The position numbers and the translations under genes are program-made. A DNA stretch of 64,000 nucleotides from Apostichopus japonicus (lineage: Eukaryota; Echinodermata; Holothuroidea; Aspidochirotida; Stichopodidae), in contig NC_092569.1 of the NCBI RefSeq assembly GCF_037975245.1, forward strand, positions 22,102,168 through 22,166,167, in the 5' to 3' direction. Under the pieces are notes generated by a model, which was given only the letters and a program-made list of their open reading frames with translations, made no database searches and was not told the DNA's origin. Of the stretch, positions 1 to 12,599 are shown in pieces; the first letter of the stretch is position 1; each line of letters opens with the position of its first letter.

Positions 1-2450
1 TTAGGTATACACTGTACATTCAGTAGCCATATAAAAGTAACTGTAACAGACAGGTTAGAATCCACCCTCAAACACAGGACCATGGTAAGGGTCATTAGGT
101 ATACACTGTTCATTCAGTAGCCATGAAAAAGTAACTGTAACAGACAGGTTAGAATCCACCCTTAAACACAGGACCATGGTAAGGGTCATTAGGTATACAC
201 TGTACATTCAGGTGGTCATATGAAAGTAACTGTAACAGACAGGTTAGAATCCACCCTCAAACACAGGACCATAGTCATTAGGTATACACTGTACATTCAG
301 TAGCCATGAAAAAGTAACTGTAACAGACAAGTTAGAATCCACCCTCAAACACAGGACCATAGTAAGGGTCATTAGGTTTACACTATACATTCAGTAGCCA
401 TGAAAAAGTAAAGTTCTGTAACAGACAGGTTAGAATCCACCCTCAAACACAGGACCATAGTCATTAGGTATACACTGTACATTCAGTAGCCATGAAAAAG
501 TAACTGTAACAGACAAGTTAGAATCCACCCTCAAACACAGGACCATAGTAAGGGTCATTAGGTTTACACTATACATTCAGTAGCCATGAAAAAGTAAAGT
601 TCTGTAACAGACAGGTTAGAATCCACCCTCAAACACAGGACCATAGTAAGGGTCATTAGGTATACACTGTTCATTCAGTAGCAATGAAAAAGTAACTATA
701 ACAGACAGGTTAGAATCCACCCTCAAACACAGGACCATGGTAAGGGTCATTAGGTATACACTGTACATTCAGGTGGTCATATAAAAGTAACTGTAACAGA
801 CAGGTTAGAATCCACCCTCAAACACAGGACCATAGTAAGGGTCATTAGGTATACACTGTACATTCAGTAGCCATATAAAAGTAACTGTAACAGACAGGTT
901 AGAATCCACCCTCAAACACAGGACCATGGTAAGGGTCATTAGGTATACACTGTACATTCAGGTGGTCATATAAAAGTAACTGTAACAGACAGGTTAGAAT
1001 CCACCCTCAAACACAGGACCATAGTAAGGGTCATTAGGTATACACTGTACATTCAGGTGGTCATATAAAAGTAACTGTAACAGACAGGTTAGAATCCACC
1101 CTCAAACACAGGACCATAGTAAGGGTCATTAGGTTTACACTGTACATTCAGTAGCCATGAAAAAGTAACTGTAACAGACAGGTTAGAATCCACCCTCAAA
1201 CACAGGACCATAGTAAGGGTCATTAGGTATACACTGTACATTCAGGTAGTCATATAAAAGTAACTGTAACAGACAAGTTAGAATCCACCCTCAAACACAG
1301 GACCATAGTAAGGGTCATTAGGTTTACACTATACATTCAGTAGCCATGAAAAAGTAACTGTAACAGACAGGTTAGAATCCACCCTCAAACACAGGACCAT
1401 GGTAAGGGTCATTAGGTATACACTGTACATTCAGTAGCCATATAAAAGTAACTGTAACAGACAGGTTAGAATCCACCCTCAAACACAGGACCATAGTAAG
1501 GGCCATTAGGTATACACTGTACATTCAGTAGCCATATAAAAGTAACTGTAACAGACAGGTTAGAATCCACCCTCAAACACAGGACCATAGTAAGGGTCAT
1601 TAGGTATACACTGTACATTCAGGTGGTCATATAAAAGTAACTGTAACAGACAGGTTAGAATCCACCCTCAAACACAGGACCATAGTAAGGGTCATTAGGT
1701 ATACACTGTACATTCAGGTAGTCATATAAAAGTAACTGTAACAGACAAGTTAGAATCCACCCTCAAACACAGGACCATAGTAAGGGTCATTAGGTTTACA
1801 CTATACATTCAGTAGCCATGAAAAAGTAACTGTAACAGACAGGTTAGAATCCACCCTCAAACACAGGACCATGGTAAGGGTCATTAGGTATACACTGTAC
1901 ATTCAGTAGCCATATAAAAGTAACTGTAACAGACAGGTTAGAATCCACCCTCAAACACAGGACCATAGTAAGGGCCATTAGGTATACACTGTACATTCAG
2001 TAGCCATATAAAAGTAACTGTAACAGACAGGTTAGAATCCACCCTCAAACACAGGACCATAGTAAGGGTCATTAGGTATACACTGTACATTCAGGTGGTC
2101 ATATAAAAGTAACTGTAACAGACAGGTTAGAATCCACCCTCAAACACAGGACCATAGTAAGGGTCATTAGGTATACACTGTACATTCAGGTAGTCATATA
2201 AAAGTAACTGTAACAGACAAGTTAGAATCCACCCTCAAACACAGGACCATAGTAAGGGTCATTAGGTTTACACTATACATTCAGTAGCCATGAAAAAGTA
2301 ACTGTAACAGACAGGTTAGAATCCACCCTCAAACACAGGACCATAGTAAGGGTCATTAGGTAAACACTGTACGTTTAGGTGGATATGATTTGACAAAGTC
2401 AATGTAACAGCGAGGTTAGAATCCACTCTCAAACACTAGACCATCATTAA
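1..2450. repeat. 94-bp satellite array with higher-order repeats, truncated by the window edge
   Basis: About 25 head-to-tail copies of a roughly 94-bp unit containing the words ttaggtatacactgtacatt, taactgtaacagacaggtta and gaatccaccctcaaacacag. Units differ by a few substitutions (gtagccatgaaaaag versus ggtggtcatataaaag) and small indels. A five-unit block is repeated with a period of 472 bp: the rare variant agggccattagg recurs about 472 bp apart near 1500 and 1972. A two-unit block with the variant aagttctgta repeats 186 bp apart near 411 and 597. The last unit (about 2350-2450) is degenerate, which marks the right edge. The left edge lies outside the window. No coding potential seen. Confidence 0.97.
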
Positions 2451-2744
2451 AGGTTTTTGTTTTCTAACTACCACAGATATCCTGAATTAATCAGTCATAT
2501 TTAAGTCCACAGTCTACAAACCAAGGACCATATTGAAGGTGTATACTTGAAAATATAGGAGGCTAATGAATAAACTTCAACACATTGGAATCTATGCTCA
2601 ACAATGTCTTCATCCAAATAAAGTTTGCTAGACAAACACAGGCAGAAGTATGTACACTTGTAAGATAGTCTTAACACTTCTATTTACAGATCCTTGCATG
2701 AATTGTCTCTACGAAGCTTTTACTACAATGTTATGTTAGCACTG
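2451..2744. other. Unassigned spacer
   Basis: AT-rich spacer between the satellite array and the hairpin. No exon, repeat unit or transposon end was recognised. Confidence 0.5.
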
Positions 2745-2807
2745 CTGGAAATAGCAATCTTCAAAATACTGCTAACTTAGCAGTATTTTGAAGATTGCTA
2801 TTTCCAG
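2745..2807. repeat. Perfect 28-bp inverted repeat with 7-nt loop
   Basis: The left arm 2745-2772 (starts ctggaaatag, ends atactgc) and right arm 2780-2807 are exact reverse complements around the loop taactta. The arms show no mismatch, so the structure is young or maintained. It sits just downstream (minus-strand sense) of the candidate exon at 2830-2927. Possible origins are a MITE-like palindrome or a small hairpin RNA locus; the sequence does not decide. Confidence 0.9.
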
Positions 2808-2829
2808 TAGAAAAACATTTGTTACTCAC

Positions 2830-2927
2830 CTGAAATGGTTTAATATTATCTGCATGATCTCTTTCATCCATTGTTTCATCTCCATTCCCTGATTCTTTGC
2901 CACTCTCTGTTTCTTTTCTATTCTTGG
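2830..2927 (-). CDS. Candidate exon downstream of the SET-domain relic
   Basis: On the minus strand an acceptor (aatgcag) is followed by 98 nt that stay open in more than one frame and end at a strong donor, CAG|GTGAGT. One frame is rich in Lys, Glu, Asp and Ser, as in a low-complexity acidic/basic linker. Spacing and strand fit a 3' exon of the SET-domain gene at 3507-4025, whose last recognisable exon ends in phase 0. No domain was recognised, so this could be a chance open stretch between two splice-like sites. Confidence 0.25.
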
Positions 2928-3506
2928 CTGCATTGATGGAAACCTTAATTAAAGTAATTAACACCATTAAGCGACATGATTGAGACCAAGAGCCGCATGG
3001 CATCATGATTGGGACAGTCAATCAAGAAAAAGGCAAGGATTTTGTGTACTAGGCTAAAAGAAAGCAATCTTTTGCAACCCCAAAATTAATACATGTCAGC
3101 AATTACGAATAAGAGAAGAACCCCCTTGTCATAAACATTTCATGGTTAGGGTATTGGGCCATTCAGTGCAATGTTTAAGATAATCATGTCACACTTCGAG
3201 GGACTATAGATATTAGTTCCTTGTTTGGAAGTTTGTTTAAATACAGATGATGCACCTTTGCTGTGCACATATACTCTATGTGCAACATTAAAACAACACA
3301 AACTACCATTAAATATGTTTATTACAGCTAGATAACAACTTGAACATGTTTGTATACATCCAACTTTAACAGATAAGTGTAAATAAGAATTTTCACATCC
3401 ATCCATAACTTTGCCCAAGACTGAACTCTTTTCATTTAAGAAAACTACTCAAACTGTAGTTTTGCTTGGTACAGTATATGACATTGAAGGAGTGGGTACT
3501 ACGCAC

Positions 3507-4025
3507 CTTAGACTGTTGCTGCAGCCATGGTAGGTGTTTGACTCCATAGTTGTATAGCAGCTCTTCCGCTTCTTGAATATCACAAAGTGCAAATAAACAC
3601 AATGCAGGAGTGCCTTCAATGTCAACTACAGTTAGCTTAACGTTCAATTCATCTTTTTAGCCATGGTTCACCAAGCGCCCAAATGTTGGTCCAATACTTG
3701 GTTCTTCTGAAGCATTCAATACTGTGAAAATGACGAAAGCATATTAAGCCAACATAAAAAAATTCTTACCAGAAAAAATAACAGAAAAAAGGCAGCAGTA
3801 TAACCTGCCACCACTTTGCTACTGAACAAGCTACCAATATATTTACAGGAATCAATAACTGTTTTACTCACCAGAATTCCTGTCCTTTGGATTTGAAGAA
3901 AAATCGGAATCCAGTAGAAATGTTTTGCTCTAGTATATCTCCTTCTTCCCCTGTGAGCAGTTTCCCACAGTACTCGAGCAGAAAGTCTCCCTTTTCAAAC
4001 TTTTGACTTGCAAATACGCCTCTTC
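3507..4025 (-). pseudogene. SET-domain methyltransferase relic, two exons
   Basis: Two minus-strand exons encode the C-terminal half of a SET domain resembling the KMT5A (H4K20 methyltransferase) type. Exon 3872-4025 (phase 1 in, phase 2 out) opens with the GRGVFA motif followed by FEKGDFLLEY and a FRFFF segment. Exon 3507-3721 carries the RLVNHG motif, a VVDIEGTPALCLFA strand and the EELLYNYG motif, where the NH and Tyr positions normally form the S-adenosylmethionine and catalytic pocket. Two lesions are visible: an extra base near the start of the second exon (exon length 215 where 214 keeps frame) and an in-frame TAA right after RLVNHG. The N-terminal part and pre-SET exons are not seen; a TA microsatellite lies directly upstream. 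Family assignment is good; loss of function is inferred from the two defects. Confidence 0.75.
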
Positions 4026-4074
4026 CTAAACCGCAAAGCAAAGTGCAAATATTTACAAGTTTTCATTGAAAGTG

Positions 4075-4110
4075 TAAATATAAATAAATATAAATATAAA
4101 TATAAATAAA

Positions 4111-4148
<38 letters not shown>

Positions 4149-4205
4149 TATATATATAAATATATATATATTTATATATATATTATATTTATATATATTT
4201 ATATT

Positions 4206-4263
<58 letters not shown>

Positions 4264-4292
4264 TATATATATAAATATATATAAATATGTAT

Positions 4293-4344
<52 letters not shown>

Positions 4345-4350
4345 TATATT
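4075..4350. repeat. TA-rich microsatellite
   Basis: Long uninterrupted runs of TA with TAAATA interruptions over about 270 bp. Simple repeat; probably polymorphic in length. It separates the SET relic from the retrotransposon debris. Confidence 0.95.
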
Positions 4351-4699
4351 TAGAAAATATATTGGAATCTTCGGCCCCCCTGGGACTTTCGTCTACACAC
4401 TTGGCAGTCGAATGAAAAGTACAAAGTGTAACACAATGAAAGTATGACGCTAGGTAAGTGTAAATGGCATTAATGGAATTTGAACCAAATAAACCATGAC
4501 TATACAGGAAGCGGATTAAGGAGCAAAGAACGGATTACATATGTTTGTAGAACTGATAGTTGTTAAGGGGTCCTAAGTCTTTGCTGAGGCCGGTGATGTC
4601 AGACTTTATACGAAAGATTCAATCGATTTCTTTACTATCAGTTCAGGCTTTCACAGTTTATTGGTGATATTATGGCAATAAAACTCCTTTCATTCCTCA

Positions 4700-4845
4700 A
4701 CTGAAAATGTGTATTTCATTTTCGGACTGAAAACGTGTATTTTATTTTCGGACTGAAAACGTGTATTTTATTTTCGGACTGAAAACGTGTATTTCATTTT
4801 CGGACTGAAAACTTGTCGGACTGAAAACTTGTCGGACTGAGGGTT
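4700..4845. repeat. 26-bp tandem repeat
   Basis: Four to five copies of a 26-bp unit built around ttttcggactgaaaacgtgt, ending in shortened copies (cggactgaaaacttgt). The array abuts the integrase relic. Confidence 0.85.
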
Positions 4846-5463
4846 GTACCCCACCTGTACAACAGTCCAATGACCATGGCACTGTATTGATATCTTACCA
4901 CTTCCTTTTGAGAACTTGGAGAAATGGCATGGCAGAGAAAAGGGATGCAGATTGCAAAGGCTTTGCTAATGAAGGCAAAGTAAAGTGGACAAGATCCATA
5001 CCTAGCTATTAGACTACAGGAATACACCAAGAGATAATATTCTCAAATCACCTGTACAACGACTGTTTGGACGAAGGACAAAGACCCTACTTCCAACAAC
5101 TGAACATTTACTCGAGCCAAAAATACTGAAGCCAGAGACATTACACAAAAGACTAGTAGAGAAGAAACAAACACAAAAAAAACCCTATTTTGACAGACAG
5201 ACAAATATATTACCAGAACTGCAACCAGGAGATAATGTTCACATATACAGACTGACAAAAGTTGGAAACCAGTCACTATTGTATCTAATGCTGAACAGCC
5301 CAAATCATACATTGTAGAGACAGGTGAAGGTGTACAGTATAGACGCAACCGCAAACATTTACTTCAAACTGGTGAAACATTTAGTTATGACGACAATGAT
5401 ATAGTTAATTCTGACAATGAACAAACCTCTTCAGAGGACCAAACCACGAACACTGATTTATGA
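4846..5463 (+). pseudogene. Ty3/gypsy-type integrase C-terminal relic
   Basis: In three forward frames, joined by frameshifts, the translation matches the end of a Ty3/gypsy Pol protein. A degraded integrase-core end reads through gMAEK, qiAKaLLmKAK and DPYLAi words. It is followed by RLFGRRTKTLLPTT, a Pro/Lys-rich linker with YFDRQT, the LQPGDNVHIYR strand typical of the integrase C-terminal domain, then WKPVTIV and VQYRRNRKHL, ending at a stop near 5463 after an acidic tail. At least two frameshifts and several stops rule out a functional protein. Reverse transcriptase and RNase H are absent, so only the 3' end of pol remains. It is a retrotransposon fossil, not a host gene. Confidence 0.8.
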
Positions 5464-5675
5464 AGAAGTATTAGAGCAAATTTAGACAAAACCACGTTGG
5501 CACAGTGACTATGAAATGTGACCAAAGGAATTTAATTATTTCTGATAGTGAAGCGATAGTCATTTGGTAACCTAGAACCAGTTGTCAAATCTTTGCTAGA
5601 AATTGATTTTATGGTTATGCAGTGTTAGGTAAAAGTATATTTTTTCTCATCCGAGTCCTTAAATTTATTTTAACT

Positions 5676-6060
5676 GAAAAGGGGAGATATAACATGTTGT
5701 ACTCATTCTACAGTATTTTACTTTACACCTCCCTTTAGCAACCACAATATGTCCTGTTGTAACCACCAACCTACCTTAAGAAGCATGGGGCTGTGGTCAC
5801 TCTCAGGAATGTTTGTATATGACATATATATGATGCATGTTAGTAGAAGTAGTTAAGAACAATGAATCTGTTATAATGACACACTCTGAATGCAGTAGTC
5901 AAATGAAAAATCCTCAAAGTTTGGGATTTTTACAAAAAAACGTTTTTGCCTGTTTTGATGTTCCATGTGTTTTGAGCCTGGGTATTGTACTGTATTTCAA
6001 GGTTATTCAATTCAATACTGTGCAGTTTTTAATTTCATATTAAAAAAATACTATTTGCAA
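5676..6060 (+). mobile_element. Probable polypurine tract and LTR remnant of the gypsy element
   Basis: About 210 bp after the pol stop is a polypurine tract (aaaaggggaga, 5677-5687), followed by tgttgtac at 5695, the expected start of a 3' LTR. The other end of the LTR cannot be placed, because the foldback repeat beginning at 5901 interrupts the region. The call rests on order and spacing; no second LTR copy is present for comparison. Confidence 0.45.
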
Positions 6061-6505
6061 TGTACTTGTCTGCTCCTGGTTGAATTCATTTAATTAGAAG
6101 ACTTAAAAAATGAATTTCAACCAGTATATTACATGTATGTACAGTGTAGTGTGTACAGTACTTACACTGCACTGGGTGTATATGTACGGAGTGCCATGAC
6201 TTCCAGAAGACTATGTTTAAACCTAACACTAATATACACACTGTACATATTCAAATGGTTAAATTAGAAGACTTTACTATTAAATGAATTTCAGCTAGTA
6301 CATACATCTATGTACAGTGTGTACTGTACATACACTGTACTGGGTGTATATGTACAGTGTGTATATTAGTGTTAGGTTTAAACATAGTCTTCTGGCACTC
6401 ATGGCACTCCGTACATATACATCCAGTACAGTGTATGTACTGTACACATTGTACATACATATATATGTACTGGTTGAAATCCCAAACTTTGAGGATTTTT
6501 CATTT
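5901..6505. mobile_element. Foldback element with nested inverted arms
   Basis: The outer arms 5901-5928 and 6478-6505 are exact 28-bp inverted copies (aaatgaaaaatcctcaaagt is the first part). Inside, about 85 bp at 6165-6250 (with gactatgtttaaacctaaca) recur in inverted orientation at about 6350-6434 with minor differences. A further word (aattagaagactt, gaatttca) recurs directly near 6091 and 6264. The two levels of symmetry share a centre near 6200-6300, giving a 600-bp palindrome. No coding sequence or target-site duplication was identified. It may be a MITE inserted in, or derived from, the gypsy LTR. Confidence 0.75.
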
Positions 6506-9500
6506 CAAAATAAGGCAAAACACCCTCCTGAAATTTTTTGTACAAACAGGGTGGTACTATATATCTCTTCGAGAAAAAATTATCAGATTTTTTTGAATTT
6601 GACACGTTTTGAGTTATTGGCCGTCAAAGACGACCTCTTTTGTACATCTGAGCAACTTAACAACTTCATAAATTAATATTGAGAACAGCTAGAACCCTGA
6701 AATTTGTTAAGGTGAGGTGTAAGAACTTTATACTAATAATTCAAGTATAAAACCCTGACAGCTCTAACATGGTTACTTTGGTAAAAAATTAGCATCAAAA
6801 CCCCTACCTCATGCTGAATCGCATCATGAAATAGCAACTTAAGAGTTGCACAACTTGCAAACATATTATAGGAAAGCATTGTAATCATTATTTTGTAATG
6901 TTTATACTAGAAATAATAACATCTGAAAAAATTAAGTACCCTGAAGCAATGGTTTAGGAGCAATTCATCACTAAAAATGGCACATTTTTTAGTGAAAAGT
7001 ACAAAAATCGAATATTTTGACACTTTTAAGTTGACCTAACTCAACAAGACTATTTTTGTAGCCTAATTTTTTATTTTCCTGTTCTATGGGATAGACTCTA
7101 TAGGCTTCTGTAATAGAAAGGTAGTAGAATGTTTAATTGCTGAGAAATGAGACCTCAAAAGTCAAGAAAATGTCAAAATGCCATGGTGGCGACAAATTGC
7201 GGAATTTCAAAGTGTGATAAATCGGCCAATTGTAAAGAAATGCAACTGAAATGTTCAGAATATGCTTGTTTCATGGTGGTCCAATCATACAAAAAGTTTG
7301 GGAATTTTTCAGATGTCAAACTACAACATACCCCAAAATTTGGTGATTTGATATGGAATGACCCATCACTTAATAGCTACATTTAGCTTCGATAGAAAAC
7401 CGTAGATAGCTGTTAGTACTAACATACACTCTTGAAGGCCCTTTGAAATAGTATACTTGAGCTGTCATTAGAACATTAAGATGCTTACTTAGGTCACACA
7501 AAGGTCAGTCACTTGTGTTACTTGAAATAAAGCTGATCATGGCATTTTGTAATAAAAACAATTGCATTATATCTCAGTAACTCACAGGATTGAAGAAACC
7601 TAATAACCTAATATGTATCTTTCAAAAAGCACATTCCATGTAAAAAGTTCACCGCTCCTCTTAAAATCTGCTAGTTGCATGTTGCATATAATGATATGCT
7701 GTATTGGCCCCAAATATGTCAGATTTTCAAATATGGTTACCTTTGGTAACAATTCTTAAAATATTTTTATTAACACCCTGGAGGCTGGAGGGAATTAATT
7801 ACCTCAATGAGACATACACCCATCATGTACATTCACTTAGGATGTCAGAGAACAATTTAGAGAGTAAACACCCCAGGAACGTATTTTTATTTTAAAACTC
7901 CTATATTTATATCATGCTATAATTTGGGACATATAGTCATATAGATACAGACTGCCTTTAACTTAAACCAGTCACTTGTCCGGCATTGTTTGGTCACATA
8001 TGTGACATTGTATCCATGCACATACAGAGTGTTCATTGTAAATGTTGCCTTGTTTAAATCTGAATGTGTCCAGGAGCATGGGGGTGCATGGTTGGACATG
8101 TGGCATCAGCAAATCAGTGAATGCCACCATTCTCAACCAAATTAGGCAAACTTAAAATTGTTTGTGACATAACATGTGCTTCACAACACACCATTTAATC
8201 AATATTAATAATATTGGAGGAGAAAGGGAGAGGGAAGGGATGTCGGTATTAAAATTCACATTTTTCTCTGTATGTAACTAAGCAGTAGCGTGCTCAAGGA
8301 GAGTTGTATAACATTAGCTGAACCTCAATACTGTACCAAGATACTGTACTGGGACATAGCATTCAGGTTATTCCATACTCAGAGTACTTTGGCCTTGACT
8401 GCAATTTAGCTAAGAATGTATGAAGGGCTGGAGTCTACATGCTACATGGTGAAGTAGATTGTAGGTTTTGGAGTGCAGGCATATGTAGAGTAAATCACAC
8501 TCTGCTACATTACATTTGAAACACTAGTAAGATGATTGAAAATTTAGTGATAAAAGATGTGTATTCTTCTTTATCTGTGAAGAATTGGCAGTAGTGAAAC
8601 TATTGTGTGGTTCATTCAATTCCATTGGCTCGGGATGGTGATGGATTCCAATCTTAAGTGTATTAGGAACTGTAGTATTTCACTGTCAAATATTAGTGGA
8701 CACTTAGTATGTCATAAGCAACAAGCACATTTGGCTTCGGAGGTTGCTTGCACAGTTTAGCTGTGGCTCTGCTGTACACATGATCACCAAGCTTTAACAT
8801 GTTACTTTATTTAATCCTTGTTAAAAAGTTTAGTTAATGACAGCAAATTAAAATTTAATTGAAGAATTTTCAACAACCAATGTCAATGAAATCAAGATTG
8901 CATTATATCTAAAACAGGTTTCCAATGTTTGCAATGTAATAGTACTTAGTATGTGGTAACTGCTGGTATGCAATTTATGTGAATACACGTCACCTATTAG
9001 TGACACTTAAACCAAGTAACCTAAAAAAAAAAAAAAAATTCTTATCCACACCCTGAAATAATCAAGGGATTCAAGGGAGTGTAACACGCTTTCAACCCAG
9101 ACCAATTAGAATTATATTACTAGATTAAATTGCCTGAAATGGTTTGTTAACCCATACTGACAACATGATAATTGTACTGTAAGCCAAGTTGCAAACTGTG
9201 CCATTGCTATTTATGTCATCTGTGCAACAGACTAATAACCATGGCATTGGAAATTTCCAGTTTTCTTTGACAATTTGATATGCTGAATCTCAAATTCAAG
9301 CAGTTATGTTTATGGTCAAAAAGTTACTGACCAGGCTAGTGAAAGTTAAATTCAAGGATCAGTTTGGGTCATTTTATAACAAAAATGTCAATGTTTCCAA
9401 AGGTTTACCTTCCCTGAAATGGCAATGGATTTGGTTGAACATATCCATAATTCATGACGATGCAGGGAAACTTCAGATCAGGGCAGATGAGGGTGTAAGA

Positions 9501-12500
9501 GGGATATGGTAAATAGCTGATCATCTCAGCTTAGGATCAAGTATCCTTAGTGTGCATGAATGAAAATTGACTAATTGAATGGTGCTCCTGATTTTTTACT
9601 TTTGAATGTAACTGTATCTATTGTCTGTAAAGGCCAGTTGGAGATTATATTTAAAGGACCTTCAAATACACTCTTTGCTACTTCATGCATGTTCTTTTAG
9701 TTATATGATTTACAGTTAAAATTAATTGTATTTAATTTCCTTAATTCTTACAAATTGATCCCTTGTTTAAAGCTACAAACATCAAATATCTGTGTTTTGA
9801 AACATCAAGGTAATTTTAGGTAACTGTATGCCTCTTAACAATTCCCTTTAAATGGGTTGGTTTATACATGGAGGTAAATCCATAGCAGGGTATGGTTACC
9901 TGAACCTACAAATAGCTTGAGGCTCCATTGCTTGTTAAGTTGTAGATAGTACAGATTACATTTTGTTGACCTAGCTGGATTCAGGTCACTCTATGGTATA
10001 CCAATGGACTTAGACATAATTAAATTAAAAGGTTTTATTAATGTTTTTTTCTAAATCTTTTGTGCAATCAGTGTCAAATATAGTATGCTAGAGCTTTGTG
10101 CTTGAGGATCATGAATCAGCTAAAGAAGAAATTGTGAAAAAAAGGACTGGAGCAAGCTGGTAGCACTTCTGGATATAGATAATTATCAGTCGGTAAGGTT
10201 CCAGAGAACCTGTACAAGCACCAATAATTTCACAAATTTCAGGTTAATAGTGTGACCAACCCACCCCCACCCCTACCAAGATAATGAACCATGTAGATTA
10301 TAAGCTTGACTATTTTCATAAAGATCCTCTAATTATGCCTTTGGCTTTTTCTTAGAATTATTATTAATAAAAATATTCTTAATTTTTTTTCAGGATGTGT
10401 CAGGGTCAATTTTCTAGCTGCAGTAAATTGCATTAGAATTAGAACTTAATCCAATCTCAGAGATAGGCTTTGTTTAAAGACTCCTTCTCTTTCCTTGTTT
10501 AACAAATTGGAGCAGGAAATGTGTCACAACAATTCATCAACCGTGTGAACTGTACCTTCCACATTAATTAACACTTAAGGCCCACATCACGGTTAGGGCA
10601 GGTGGGATTAATATAGCAGTGCAAAAGAGGCAAATTGCAAGTTAAGTTGAATCAGTCATGTACATAAATAGTATATCAAAAAATAATTGCAGGACATTAC
10701 CTTTAAGGGGAACTTGCTGTACGAGAAAGCCATCTCTGTCTTTTTTTTTTTTTTTACATATGACCGTGCCACTTCCTCCGGCTTTTCTCTCTTTCTTCTC
10801 ATAATTAGGACTGAAAAGCAATGCATAATTCATATTTAGCATAACATATCAATCATATTACAAAAAGGCTTAACCCATTTTCAAGATTCATTATGTTAAA
10901 TATTCATATAACAATATACCCAATGTTATATTACTATAGTCTTTGAATTTTAATACAACAATGAGGAAACTCATTTAAGTACACATAGAGTGATTTCATG
11001 TGATATGCATTGTTATGTTAATGAGGCAAAGTCTCACTGGAAAGAGGCTGGTCTATTGCAAGAACTACATTAACTTTGAATACCTGCTGTAGATCCAATC
11101 CTATCTAATTTTACAAGCTCAAGGTTGTTATCAGCTCACAGCAGTCACAAGAAATAAAGTGTAGCCTAGCTACTTGACTATTGTTGCAATTTCAGATGAA
11201 TTCATTCCAGCCACTGTGCCCTGATTTGACTTATAGACTATAGTGTTCTTCAATAAGTGTGCAGCTATCTGGTCTTCTATTACAATAGTCAGTTATCCCC
11301 CTAACATGAGGTCCTCCTTCCATCTAGATCATACATGTATGTAATTCACAGCCTTTCCCTGTGACCACATTGCTAAATCAACCTTGAGACTGCAAGATTA
11401 GGCGTGTAATGCCCTAACTGTACCCACGTAGCCTTAGTTAACTTAAAGCTACATAGTAATTAGTACTACTACTACTACTAGTATTTAGCTAACAAGAGTC
11501 AAGACCCCCTTGGCCACGCCATGGCTAGTCATTGCCAAACTTAAGCCTTAAAATCCACATTTAAAGCACCAAAAATGATTAAAAAAGACTTAAATGATAC
11601 TCAAATGCTTCTTAAGAAAACATGAAACAAACAATTACAATTAGTTGTCTTCTAATTATACCTTGGAAATCCGTAACAGCCGATGTGGTTAGGCCACTGG
11701 CAAATACAACACAGTGTGTAAAGATATCTTTTCTGAAATATTTTGGAAATTTTGATATTTAGAATTTCTTCATTTTAAACACATGTGGTGGTCGAGAACA
11801 TACTTTAATTTACTATAGACTTGCTAACATCAGATTGATTGGTTGCTTTAAATACAATAGGCTATGTAAGTTTTAGGATGATGATGAAGAAACGGTCGAT
11901 CGTAGGTATAAAGGTCTTTTAGTCTTAGACGTCCTAGACCTAGGTGATATATTTACCAACGCTTATAATATGTATATATATTTATTTCTTAAGCTAATGA
12001 GTAGCTACACATAAGGGGTAAAGTAAAAAAGGCAAATGGAACTTACCTCTTGATCAACAATTTAATATTAAATCGAAAAACGGTTAGATACGAATATAAT
12101 TTGGCTTCAGATTGCGAACGTCCAGACTTTGCCTCATTTGGTTATCGGCCGGTCCGAAAACTTTCAGTAAAGAGGCCTTTGCGGTTGTCTCACGGATCAT
12201 ACAATCAGATATGATGAAGAAATCACAGACAGTCAACGTCATAACCCAGTGAGTAGTGACTCAGTATATGGCAATAACCACTACTTTGAACAGATCCAGC
12301 TTTTTTCCCGCCTTTGGAGAGATCCAGCTTGAAACTTTGTAATCATTGTTCGTACTGTACAAGTTAACCTGAATGTCGATCTATTAATAAATTAACACAC
12401 TTTAGAGCGTCCCGGGCTTGCCCCTGATATAAACACTAGGCTGACAACAGCTCAAGGTTGTATTTGGACATTCCTCCCTTAACTTAAATTCATGCGCTGT

Positions 12501-12595
12501 TAATTAAGTGTGTTCCTTGATACAGTGAGATTTCTGGATTTGTTAATAACTTGAAGCAGATCATAGAGACCGTATATGGTTGGCCACAGTGGACA
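6506..12595. other. Long region without recognised genes
   Basis: Only short stop-bounded frames occur here. The longest (7147-7386 plus; 10642-10842 minus) show no motif, splice framework or codon signature. Simple tracts: an A-run near 9026-9040, a T-run near 10740-10755 and an (act)n run near 11465-11480. A GTAAGT donor-like site on the minus strand near 12050 could end a 5' exon of an unseen gene, but no coding sequence supports it. Introns of flanking genes cannot be excluded. Confidence 0.5.
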
Positions 12596-12599
12596 AAAT

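Noticed and set aside
1-2450. Regularly spaced repeats that superficially resemble a CRISPR array
   Set aside because: The repeat fills the whole 94-bp period with no unique spacers, and the DNA is eukaryotic.
5043-5354. 103-codon minus-strand hydrophobic open frame
   Set aside because: It is antisense to the gypsy integrase relic, which explains the sequence better.
7147-7386. 79-codon plus-strand open frame with several cysteines
   Set aside because: The cysteine spacing matches no known domain, there are no supporting splice sites, and the length is within chance for this composition.
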